Shown here: piece by piece, positions 41,598 through 49,241 of the stretch | How the letters are laid out: each line of letters opens with the position of its first letter | How positions within the stretch are numbered: the stretch's first letter is position 1 | NCBI GenBank assembly: GCA_016287245.1 | Contig: JAEEWG010000003.1 | Location: forward strand, 1-64,000 | Reading direction: 5' to 3' | Source: Clostridia bacterium | GTDB lineage: Bacteria > Bacillota > Clostridia > Saccharofermentanales > Saccharofermentanaceae | Length of the DNA stretch: 64,000 nt | The notes under the pieces: model-generated | Told to the model about the DNA's origin: nothing | The model's database searches: none | What the model saw: the letters and a program-made list of their open reading frames with translations, nothing else | Made by a program: the position numbers and the translations under genes

Positions 41598-44084
41598 TCA
41601 TTCTACGTTCTTCAGCGCTTCAGACAGCGGGATCTTTTTGATGCGCATCATGTCGAAGATCGCGACGATCGCATAGGAGACAACGAGGATCAGGATCATC
41701 TTTGCTATGCCCATCGGGCTGATATATACGTCGAACCAGCCGTTTAAGGAGTTCATGTAGAGGCGGAATACACCCGCAAGGCCCAGGATCGCCAGTGCCG
41801 CAGTAGCGATCGCACTCACGATGACCACCAGCGAAGTCAGAAGGATATAGAGGCTGTTGATCTCTTTGTTTTCATAGCCGAGCACCTTGACCATCGAGAT
41901 GGAGGTACTGTTTTTTTCGATAATGATCTTCGTGAGAAGATACATCATGAGGATCGCCATAACGAGGCACACCCAGGCGACCATATCCATCATGCCGCCC
42001 ATCGAGTGGTCGAGCTGTGTCGCGATGCTCATGACCTCTTCCAGGGTCACGACGGTGTAGATGTTCTCGTAATCGATATCCGAGATCGCATTGTTCGACA
42101 GAAATCCGGTAAATGCATCCGCATCCAGCCCGAAGGTCTTATTGAAGTTTTCCTGCGGAAGGAATACGCAGAGTGCGCCGTCGTAGTCGTAGATGCCCCT
42201 GATCACGAAATCGTAGGACTTATCTTCGTACTTTTCCTTGAGAGTGATCGTGTCGCCCACCTTAAGCATGAACTTCTTCTGGTACGGAGACGAGATCCAT
42301 ACTTCATTTCCCGAAAGCGCCTCGCCGATCCGGATGTACTGACTTTGGTTCTCATAGCCGTACACGGAGATCTCCTCACCTTTATGTGCGCCGCCGATGG
42401 TCTCAAGCGAGGTCACGGAGTACTTCTCCGCCGACTCTTCCGAAGTGGCAATGACATTGCCTTCTTCGTCCTTATAGCCCTTCAGGACATACTGATAATT
42501 CGAGATCAGGTTCTCATCCATCTGGCCCTTATAGTGGTCGAGCGTCTCCGGAAGTCCGATCGAAAAAGCGAGCATCAGCATAACGAACGCGATACCGACG
42601 AACAGTACGAGGTATCCGCCCATGTTATCGAAGAGGATACGAAGACGGAATCTCTTAAGAAAGCTCCAGGACGGAAGTCTCATCGCTTTTTTTCTCTTCG
42701 AGGAGCGAAGATCTTTGCGAAGGAAACGAAGAGGCGACAGGCGCAGTTTTCTGTAGATGACGATGAAGTTGATGAGCATCATCAGCAGCATCGGAAGGAT
42801 CGTCGTCGTAAGGAACGCATCCATATTCCATCGTGTCTCATAGGTCACGAGGCTGTAGGAATTATAGTACAGCGACACGGCCGCATCCTTAAAGATCGTA
42901 TATCCGACGGCATTTCCGGCGGCCGATGCCAGAAGTGTCACAATGATCGGAACGAGCATGTAGTGGCGGAGGATCTCCCCTCTCGTATAGCCGGTCGCAC
43001 GAAGTGTTCCGATGACCGCCGACTCACTGGTGATGGTGTTACTGGTCGTGATCGCGAAAATAAAGGCCAGCACGCCGATGAAAACATATGCCAGAACAGA
43101 CATCATCGCTTTATCCGAACCCATATCCTCCGGCGCGAAGTGGATCGCCTGGTTGGCGTATTCCGGAACAAAGTCCGTAAGCTCGTTGATGCTCCCCGCC
43201 TTTTCCGAAAGGATCTGCATCGTCTCCGGATCCTGGCTTTGGATCTTATTTTTCAGTTCCTCGGCCGTTTCTTTTTCATCGGTAAAACCACCTGTCGCCG
43301 AAAGGACTGCCAGTTTTTCCATCAGGGCATCCGCCTTTTCTTTCTGCTCCGAATCAGTGGCCGGTGCTTCGTTATACATGAATGCATACTGATAGAAGAT
43401 CGAGGACGGAAGAGATTCCCATGCTTCCGGCGTTACTACGGCAATATCAAAATCGATCGCATTGAACATGAAGTCGGAGTTCTTTCTAAAGAGCGTGGTG
43501 TAGTCCGAAGAGGAGATCAGTCCGGATACGGTAAAAGCCTCCTCCCCGATATAGAGAGTGTCTCCGACCTTGATGCCGTTGGCATCGGCGTGGTTCTTAT
43601 CGATCGCGATCTCGCCTGCTTTTTGCGGCATTGCACCCTTCATGAGGCAGGCGCGGTTTACTTCGGTCCTGATCTTAAAGATACGGACAGTGACATCCTT
43701 ATCGTCTTCCGTCTTTTCGATCGGAGCCTTCCTGCTCTCGGACAGGTCTTTATAGAACTGCTCATAGACGGTGATGCCTTCGCTTTCGATCTCCTTAAGA
43801 AGCTCGGGTGTGGGCTTACTGTGAAGTTCGAAGTGTCCGTTCTCGATCGAGTATTTTTCATAGGATTCATCGATCGCGGCCATCATGCTGTCGTTTCCGA
43901 CGTCGATTCCGGAAGCCAGGCCGATCATAAATACCATAAGGAGGAACAGAACGAAGTACTTCTTCCAGTCTTTTTTCATCTCACGGAAAAGGCGCTTTCT
44001 CAATGGGTTTCCAACTTTCCTTTTCGAAGAAACGGCACCCGGAACATACGCGGTTCCCTCACTTTTCTTGATATTTGTTGCCAT
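41598..44084 (-). CDS. ABC transporter permease of the FtsX/MacB-like type
   Basis: An 828-residue permease with a long extracellular domain after the first transmembrane helix (about 36-60), three membrane segments around 325-440, a second extracellular domain and a C-terminal three-helix FtsX block (about 690-820). This is the duplicated FtsX layout of exporters or peptide-resistance systems such as BceB/YxdM relatives and lipoprotein-releasing permeases. GGAGGAGAAAATC precedes the ATG. The ATPase gene lies 15 bp upstream, so the pair forms an operon behind a palindromic operator. Substrate unknown. Confidence 0.9.
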   Translation of the reverse strand: MATNIKKSEGTAYVPGAVSSKRKVGNPLRKRLFREMKKDWKKYFVLFLLMVFMIGLASGIDVGNDSMMAAIDESYEKYSIENGHFELHSKPTPELLKEIESEGITVYEQFYKDLSESRKAPIEKTEDDKDVTVRIFKIRTEVNRACLMKGAMPQKAGEIAIDKNHADANGIKVGDTLYIGEEAFTVSGLISSSDYTTLFRKNSDFMFNAIDFDIAVVTPEAWESLPSSIFYQYAFMYNEAPATDSEQKEKADALMEKLAVLSATGGFTDEKETAEELKNKIQSQDPETMQILSEKAGSINELTDFVPEYANQAIHFAPEDMGSDKAMMSVLAYVFIGVLAFIFAITTSNTITSESAVIGTLRATGYTRGEILRHYMLVPIIVTLLASAAGNAVGYTIFKDAAVSLYYNSYSLVTYETRWNMDAFLTTTILPMLLMMLINFIVIYRKLRLSPLRFLRKDLRSSKRKKAMRLPSWSFLKRFRLRILFDNMGGYLVLFVGIAFVMLMLAFSIGLPETLDHYKGQMDENLISNYQYVLKGYKDEEGNVIATSEESAEKYSVTSLETIGGAHKGEEISVYGYENQSQYIRIGEALSGNEVWISSPYQKKFMLKVGDTITLKEKYEDKSYDFVIRGIYDYDGALCVFLPQENFNKTFGLDADAFTGFLSNNAISDIDYENIYTVVTLEEVMSIATQLDHSMGGMMDMVAWVCLVMAILMMYLLTKIIIEKNSTSISMVKVLGYENKEINSLYILLTSLVVIVSAIATAALAILGLAGVFRLYMNSLNGWFDVYISPMGIAKMILILVVSYAIVAIFDMMRIKKIPLSEALKNVE

Positions 44085-44099
44085 GATTTTCTCCTCCGC

Positions 44100-44810
44100 T
44101 TACCAGTCGAGATCTACTGCGGAGATCTTGTTGTCGTTTGTGATGTTCTTTCTTACCTTGCCGTCACGGAGCTTGATCGTATGGTCGGCCATGTCGGAGA
44201 TCGCGTTATTGTGTGTGACCATGATGATGGTGTTCCCGTACTTCCGGTTGACGTCTTCGATGAGTTTTAAGATCTCCTTACTGGTGTTGTAGTCAAGTGC
44301 ACCTGTCGGCTCGTCGCAAAGGAGGATATCCGGGTTCTTTACGATCGCGCGGCCGATCGAGGTCCTCTGCTGCTGGCCGCCACTGAGCTGATTCGGAAGC
44401 TTATAGCGGTGTTCCCAAAGACCGAGCGTATTAAGAAGTTCGTCGATATCCAGGGGCTTATCTGAAAGATAGGCGCCAACCTCGATATTCTCCTTTACAT
44501 TCAGATTCGGGATCAGGTTATAAAGCTGGAATACATAGCCCAGGTGCTTTCTTCTGTAGCGGGTGAGCGTCTTCTCATCCATGTCCCGGAGCTTGTCACC
44601 GGCGATCGAGATGTATCCGTCATCGGCACTGTCGATCCCGCCGATGATGTTAAGAAGCGTGGACTTACCGGAACCTGAAGGCCCGAGGAGCACACAGAAC
44701 TCTCCTTTTGCGACGGTGAAGTCCATTCCTCTTAAGACTTCCTGCCGGCTGTCGCCTTCACCAAACGATTTACATACATTACATACTTTTAAGAATTCTA
44801 CTTCGGACAT
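44100..44810 (-). CDS. ABC transporter ATP-binding protein (MacB/LolD-like)
   Basis: A 236-residue ATPase partner for the permease downstream. Walker A GPSGSGKS, the signature LSGGQQQRTSIGRA and Walker B ILLCDEPTGALD are all intact, and the H-loop is in IIMVTHNNAIS. The family's energising role is in mechanotransmission to an FtsX-type permease. Start codon ATG at 44808-44810; the upstream region holds a promoter with operator but no gene. Confidence 0.93.
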   Translation of the reverse strand: MSEVEFLKVCNVCKSFGEGDSRQEVLRGMDFTVAKGEFCVLLGPSGSGKSTLLNIIGGIDSADDGYISIAGDKLRDMDEKTLTRYRRKHLGYVFQLYNLIPNLNVKENIEVGAYLSDKPLDIDELLNTLGLWEHRYKLPNQLSGGQQQRTSIGRAIVKNPDILLCDEPTGALDYNTSKEILKLIEDVNRKYGNTIIMVTHNNAISDMADHTIKLRDGKVRKNITNDNKISAVDLDW

Positions 44811-44905
44811 AACTATTACCTCTGATGTCTTTCCCGGAAGATCCGGATTGCTCCCCCCCTGTCATCGAGCCGTCACTTCCGTGTTTTAATGTGGTGAACG
44901 GTTCA

Positions 44906-44958
44906 ACATATGAACATCCGTTCATATGTATTATATTTCATATGTGTATGGCTATCAA
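44906..44958 (-). promoter_or_regulatory. Promoter and 24-bp palindromic operator of the ABC exporter operon
   Basis: Minus-strand TTGATA (44953-44958) and TATAAT (44930-44935) are 17 bp apart, and the perfect palindrome ACATATGAAC-GGAT-GTTCATATGT (44906-44929) starts directly after the -10 box. A second GAAC-G-GTTC half-site pair is adjacent. The layout fits repression by a dimeric TetR- or PadR-like regulator, whose gene is not in the window. The rest of 44811-45118 has nothing else. Confidence 0.8.
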
Positions 44959-45059
44959 TCCTACTTTGTTAGGCATGGCTAACAAGAATTCGTATATGTT
45001 CGCCAGGGTTTTTTAGGAAATCTTCCAAAGGTCATCTGTCAGACTCCTTTCATCGGCAA

Positions 45060-45095
45060 TAAAAAAGCCTGCCGGATAATTCCAGCAGGCTTTCG
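45060..45095 (-). terminator. Terminator of rpsU
   Basis: On the minus strand AAAGCCTGC and GCAGGCTTT pair around a GGAATTATCCG loop, followed by a run of Ts. Confidence 0.85.
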
Positions 45096-45118
45096 TTTGC
45101 TAATTTCAATAAGAGTGA

Positions 45119-45292
45119 TTATCTCTTGCGCTTTCTAGCCGCCTCCGACTTCTTCTTACGGCGTACAGAAGGCTTTTCGTAATGCTCTCTCTTACGTACC
45201 TCAGCGAGTACACCAGAACGAGCGCAGGAACGCTTGAAACGACGCAAAGCACTGTCAAGGGACTCATTTTCTTTAAGTCTGATTTCCGACAC
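45119..45292 (-). CDS. rpsU: Ribosomal protein bS21
   Basis: A 57-residue, very basic small-subunit protein that helps mRNA-16S rRNA base pairing. The sequence starts [20 protein letters not shown] and ends in [12 protein letters not shown], with the family motif [13 protein letters not shown] (here [13 protein letters not shown]). The GTG start at 45292 is chosen because GGAGGG lies before it and because the reading matches the normal bS21 N-terminus. It has a consensus promoter about 65 bp upstream and its own terminator. It is too short and in a different frame from any longer reading at this place. Confidence 0.96.
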   Translation of the reverse strand: MSEIRLKENESLDSALRRFKRSCARSGVLAEVRKREHYEKPSVRRKKKSEAARKRKR

Positions 45293-45357
45293 TTGTTATC
45301 CCTCCTTCCGTGCATTAAACTTAGGAAACCCAAATCTATCGGTTTCAAACAGGACAT

Positions 45358-45386
45358 ATATTACTCTAAAAATCCGCGTTCGTCAA
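45358..45386 (-). promoter_or_regulatory. Promoter of rpsU
   Basis: Minus-strand TTGACG and TAATAT are separated by 17 bp. Confidence 0.7.
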
Positions 45387-45458
45387 CGAAAATTGCATAT
45401 TTGCGCTGTTTTCCTCGCGAAAAGACCCATTCCACGCCTCTTTTGGAGTCCTTTGGAA

Positions 45459-46586
45459 TCAGAGAGCGGAGATCGTTTCGCCGGCTTTGACGAGGTGCTC
45501 GCGGATACTGATCTTCTGCGGGCACTGCTCCTCACAGGCACCGCACCACATGCAGTTTTCAGGCTTTTCTTCCTCTTTCAGCATGCTCCACTCCCACTTG
45601 GTGTGCCCGACGTTTCCGTACTTTCCGTATTCGTTCCAGATGCGGAAGATCTTCGGGATATCGAGTCCGCCCGGACACGGCATGCAGTATCTGCAGCCGG
45701 TGCAGGGATTAAACACGCGCGCATCGAGCGCTTCCTTCAGTCTTCCCATCGCGGCAAGTTCTTCTTCGGTCATCGGCTCGTAGCGGTTGAAGGTATCGAG
45801 GTTATCCTCGAGCTGGTCCTCGGCGGACATGCCGGAGAGGATGACCTTCACGTTTTCAAAAGAAGCGACGAAGCGAAGTGCCCAGGAGGCTTTTGACTTT
45901 CCGGGACGAAGTGCGTCCAATTCAGAAAGAAGATCGTTCGGATACATGCAGAGCGATCCGCCGCGGATCGGTTCCATAACGATCACCGGGATGCCCAGCG
46001 ATTCGGCAAGCTTTAAGCCCTTTGTCCCCGCCTGGTTCTCGACATCCATAAAGTTGAACTGGATCTGGCAGGCATCCCACGGATACGCCTTGATCCACTT
46101 CTCGAATACCGGGTAGTCATCGTGGAACGAAAATCCCACGTTCCTGATCTTCCCCTGCTTCTTTAAGTCAAACATGAAATCGATGACACCGGCCTTCTCC
46201 ATCTCCTCGAACCGCTCTTCGTTCATGGCGTGGAGAAGATAAAGGTCGAGGTATTCCTGCTTTAATTTTCCGAGCTGCTTTTCGAACATCTTCTCGGCGT
46301 CTTCTCTTGTCTTGATCTCCCAGACAGGAAGCTTGGTCGTGAGGAAATACGAATCTCTCGGAAGTTCCGTAAGAACTTCGCCGACAACATACTCGGAGTT
46401 TCCGCCATGATACGGATAGGCCGTATCGAAATAGTTGATACCCATCTTATGCGCACGAAGCAGCATTGCACGGGCGCGGGTCTTATCGATAGATCCGTCA
46501 GAAAGCGTCGGAAAACGCATGCATCCGAAGCCCAGAAGTGATACCGGTTTATCGAAGCCATTCATCGTTCTTGTAAACATACCCAA
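45459..46586 (-). CDS. Aldo/keto reductase with C-terminal 4Fe-4S cluster domain
   Basis: A 375-residue NADPH-dependent reductase of the AKR fold fused to a ferredoxin-like domain. The catalytic tyrosine is in YFDTAYPYHGGNSE, the lysine in TTKLPVW and the histidine in YLLHAMNEE. Two cysteine clusters (CTGCRYCMPCP and CMWCGACEEQCPQKI) bind iron-sulphur centres. Such fused enzymes are common in strict anaerobes, substrate unknown. ACAGGAGGATTGGGT precedes the ATG. It stands alone and is divergent from the 46747 gene. Confidence 0.93.
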   Translation of the reverse strand: MGMFTRTMNGFDKPVSLLGFGCMRFPTLSDGSIDKTRARAMLLRAHKMGINYFDTAYPYHGGNSEYVVGEVLTELPRDSYFLTTKLPVWEIKTREDAEKMFEKQLGKLKQEYLDLYLLHAMNEERFEEMEKAGVIDFMFDLKKQGKIRNVGFSFHDDYPVFEKWIKAYPWDACQIQFNFMDVENQAGTKGLKLAESLGIPVIVMEPIRGGSLCMYPNDLLSELDALRPGKSKASWALRFVASFENVKVILSGMSAEDQLEDNLDTFNRYEPMTEEELAAMGRLKEALDARVFNPCTGCRYCMPCPGGLDIPKIFRIWNEYGKYGNVGHTKWEWSMLKEEEKPENCMWCGACEEQCPQKISIREHLVKAGETISAL

Positions 46587-46682
46587 TCCTCCTGTTCTAC
46601 TTGAAAGTTTCTGGTCCTGCTTTCATTGTACAGGATAGGCAGGGGAAATAATACTAAAAATTCATCATTAAACATCAGTGAT

Positions 46683-46711
46683 TTGCCCGTAGGACGCGTA
46701 TATGTTACTAT
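46683..46711 (+). promoter_or_regulatory. Promoter of the 46747 gene
   Basis: TTGCCC and TACTAT are separated by 17 bp, 35 bp before the start codon. Confidence 0.5.
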
Positions 46712-46746
46712 ATGCGTGACTTTTCGAAAGTCAGCGGGAGGAACCT

Positions 46747-47208
46747 ATGGATATCGACATTTCATCACTTACTTTTCGTGATGCTTCGAAAGAAGAGAAG
46801 AAGCGGATCTTCCGTGTTTTGAATCTTCGCGGTACCATCTGGCTTCTATGCTCGATCCTCGCGATCCTCGCGATCTTCCTGATCCCGGGACGTCTCAAAT
46901 GGTTCACGGCGCTCATACTTGCGCTGGCCGGAGCTGTCCTCATCTACACCGTTGTCAAAGACATGCCCGCCTGGACCTGTAAAGTCTGTAAGGGCATCGT
47001 CTCCAATAAGCGCGAGGTCAGCGCCAGCAACGACAGCGGTCTTTACTATGATGCTGTCACCTTCACCTCTGAAAACGGCGAGACCATGGACGCCATGCCC
47101 GTCTTCTCGAATAAGACCCTGCAGCTCTTAGAAGAAGGCAGTCGCGCCACCATCGTCTGCTACAACAAAAGAGAACCGATCATCCTCGCCGACGAACAAC
47201 TTCAATAA
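46747..47208 (+). CDS. Two-helix membrane protein with cytosolic or extracellular beta domain, function unknown
   Basis: A 153-residue protein with a charged N-terminus, two transmembrane helices (about 29-48 and 54-75) and a soluble C-terminal domain that begins with a CKVCKG pair of cysteines and is mostly beta strands (YYDAVTFTSENGETM). It has no family I recognise; the domain size and pattern recall DUF3592-like or NfeD-like small folds. GGGAGGAACCT precedes the ATG. It is followed by nested hairpin C, which ends in a T-run and probably terminates it. Confidence 0.6.
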   Translation: MDIDISSLTFRDASKEEKKRIFRVLNLRGTIWLLCSILAILAIFLIPGRLKWFTALILALAGAVLIYTVVKDMPAWTCKVCKGIVSNKREVSASNDSGLYYDAVTFTSENGETMDAMPVFSNKTLQLLEEGSRATIVCYNKREPIILADEQLQ

Positions 47209-47213
47209 TTTAC

Positions 47214-47283
47214 AAAAAAGAGTTTTCTTGTGCTGTCCTCGGCGCATAGCGCCTGCGGAGGCACGTCGAAACCTCTTTTTTTT
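47214..47283 (+). repeat. Nested hairpin C (terminator carrying the shared core)
   Basis: The outer stem AAAAAAGAG/CTCTTTTTT (47214-47222, 47273-47281) and inner TTTC/GAAA and GTGC/GCAC pairs enclose the core, which reads CCGCAGGCGC-TAT-GCGCCGAGGACAGC on the minus strand. It ends the 46747 gene and is one of four copies of the core in this window. Confidence 0.85.
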
Positions 47284-47332
47284 GCTCGTGGTTATCATAT
47301 CATTTAATATTTCTCCTAACTACGGAATACGG

Positions 47333-47395
47333 AAAAAACAGCCGCAGCGCGATTCCGCAGGGCTTTGCCCGAGGACCAGCGCCAGGCTGTTTTTT
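47333..47395 (-). repeat. Nested hairpin D (terminator of the ABC exporter operon)
   Basis: The outer stem AAAAAACAGCC/GGCTGTTTTTT (47333-47343, 47385-47395) encloses the core CCGCAGGGCTTTGCC then CGAGGACCAGC on the plus strand. On the minus strand it ends with a T-run 5 bp after the ABC exporter stop codon. Its core is inverted relative to hairpin C, 92 bp away. Confidence 0.85.
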
Positions 47396-47399
47396 CGTA

Positions 47400-49241
47400 T
47401 TAAACTTCGATATAGGCTCCAGCCTGTGCCTTCCACATCTGTGCATATTTCCCCTTCTTATCAAGGAGTGCTTCATGCGTGCCTTCTTCGACGATGCGGC
47501 CCTCTTCCAGCATGAAGATACGGTCTGCAAGACGCGTGGTCGAAAGACGGTGCGAGATGAAGATGACTGTCTTTTCCTTCGTCGCTTCGATCATGGCGTG
47601 GTTGAGCTGATATTCGGCGATCGGGTCTAAAGCCGAGGACGGCTCGTCGAGGATCATAAGAGAAGCGTTCTGGTAGAACACACGCGAGATCGCCAGCTTC
47701 TGCTGCTCGCCTCCGGACAGGTCCACACCCTTTTCGGCAAACTCATGCGTCAAAGGAGTATCAAGCTTCATCGGAAGCGCATCCACACGGCGGGAAAGTC
47801 CCGCATCTTTCAGCGCCTGATCGATACGTGCATTATCTGCGTGATCGGTCGTATCGAGGATCACGTTTTCTTTTACAGTGCCCGCGAAGATCTCGAAGTC
47901 CTGGAATACCGTACCGATGGAGTCGCGGTACGCCTCAAGGTCGTAATCTCTGATGTCCACGCCGTCGGCGAGGATCTTGCCTTCCGTCGTATCGTAAAGA
48001 CGCATCAGGAGCTTGACGAGCGTCGTCTTACCGGCACCGTTGTAACCGACGAGCGCGATCTTTTCTCCGGGCTTTACCTTCATGGAGATATCGGAAAGGA
48101 CTGCCGGGAGATCTTTCTTATAGGAGAATCCCACATCCTGAAGGACCAGTTCTTTTGACGTAGAAGACGGCTTCACATCGCTTTCGGAAACGACCTTCGG
48201 CTCGTAGTCGAGGAAGTCGCGGATCTTCTGGATATAAAGGCTCGTCTCGCAGGCCTTCGGATAGGTCTCGGTAAAGACGCGAAGGTTTCTCTTCAGATCG
48301 CCGAAGCGGTGACAGAGCATGACCACCGACGACAGCGAGATCGCTTTGCTGATGATGTAGCGGTACATGAGGTACGCGACATAGAGCGTATCACCGATGA
48401 AGTCCCCGAAGAGATAATTCTTCAGGAAAGCCACACCGAACTTCTTCTTCGCCATCGACTTTTCGGCCTCATAGACTTCCTCGTTCGCCTTGGCAAATCG
48501 CTCCTCGAGCACACCCGTGACCTCCGGATCGAGACGGATCTCCTTGGCATAATCCTTCAGGTAGAACACGCGCTTGACGTATTCGCGTTTTCTCTCCGGC
48601 GGGTAGCGGCGCATGCGCACCTTATACGAGAGCTTGTTATATACCTGATTGAATACGTAGCTCAGGATGAAGGAGACCAGCACGAACAGGATCGAGAACT
48701 TGTCCTTGATGAGGAAGTAGCTGCCGGTCAGAATAACGACAGTCAGTCCCGAAAGAACGCTCTTGATGAATTCCATCGTGCTGTCGATCCGTTTATCGAC
48801 CTCGGAGATCGCGAGCACCTGGCTGTTATAGAAGTCCGGATCGTCATAGCAGGCAAGGTCGACGGAACGGGCCTTTTCGTAAAGACGGAGCTTGATCTTC
48901 TCTCTGACCTTCGGGCGCTCTTTCTCCTGCATATAGTCACCTGCTAATACGGTGAAGACCATGCCGAGCGTGATGAGCGAAGCGATCAGGATGATCATGA
49001 AAGCCACTCTACGGAAGGAGTAATTGAACTCCGCCGCCTCGAGGACGAATCCGATGAGAAAGACGTGCTCGATGAAGATCGAGACCTCGCCGCGGATCGC
49101 ATCGAGCGCCGGGAAAAGGACGAACTTCGGAGAAGCCTTGAACATCATGTTCATGAAGAAGAAATTGTTCTTGATGACCTGCGAGGTCTTCTGCTTGATC
49201 TTCTCTTCTTTTTTATCGGTATTACCTTGTTTCGAACTCAC
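47400..49241 (-). CDS. ABC exporter half-transporter (second of pair)
   Basis: A 613-residue fusion of six transmembrane helices and an ATPase. Walker A GYNGAGKTT, signature LSGGEQQKLAISR and Walker B LMILDEPSSALD are intact, with D-loop and switch histidine in IFISHRLS. The start overlaps the stop codon of the upstream half-transporter by 4 bp, so the two are translationally coupled and very likely form a heterodimer. Substrate unknown; such pairs export lipids, peptides or drugs. Both ATP sites look catalytically complete, as the second also keeps its glutamate. It ends in nested hairpin D. Confidence 0.93.
   Translation of the reverse strand: MSSKQGNTDKKEEKIKQKTSQVIKNNFFFMNMMFKASPKFVLFPALDAIRGEVSIFIEHVFLIGFVLEAAEFNYSFRRVAFMIILIASLITLGMVFTVLAGDYMQEKERPKVREKIKLRLYEKARSVDLACYDDPDFYNSQVLAISEVDKRIDSTMEFIKSVLSGLTVVILTGSYFLIKDKFSILFVLVSFILSYVFNQVYNKLSYKVRMRRYPPERKREYVKRVFYLKDYAKEIRLDPEVTGVLEERFAKANEEVYEAEKSMAKKKFGVAFLKNYLFGDFIGDTLYVAYLMYRYIISKAISLSSVVMLCHRFGDLKRNLRVFTETYPKACETSLYIQKIRDFLDYEPKVVSESDVKPSSTSKELVLQDVGFSYKKDLPAVLSDISMKVKPGEKIALVGYNGAGKTTLVKLLMRLYDTTEGKILADGVDIRDYDLEAYRDSIGTVFQDFEIFAGTVKENVILDTTDHADNARIDQALKDAGLSRRVDALPMKLDTPLTHEFAEKGVDLSGGEQQKLAISRVFYQNASLMILDEPSSALDPIAEYQLNHAMIEATKEKTVIFISHRLSTTRLADRIFMLEEGRIVEEGTHEALLDKKGKYAQMWKAQAGAYIEV

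Noticed and set aside
42006..44270. 754-residue open frame on the plus strand opposite the ABC permease, and similar long antisense frames at 23777-25201, 36723-38282, 18665-19768 and 247-1188
   Set aside because: They mirror strong coding genes on the other strand, have no ribosome binding site or family similarity, and show low-complexity residue use typical of antisense frames.
45106..45357. 83-residue frame overlapping rpsU
   Set aside because: It is in another frame from the clear bS21 sequence, which has a strong ribosome binding site and promoter.
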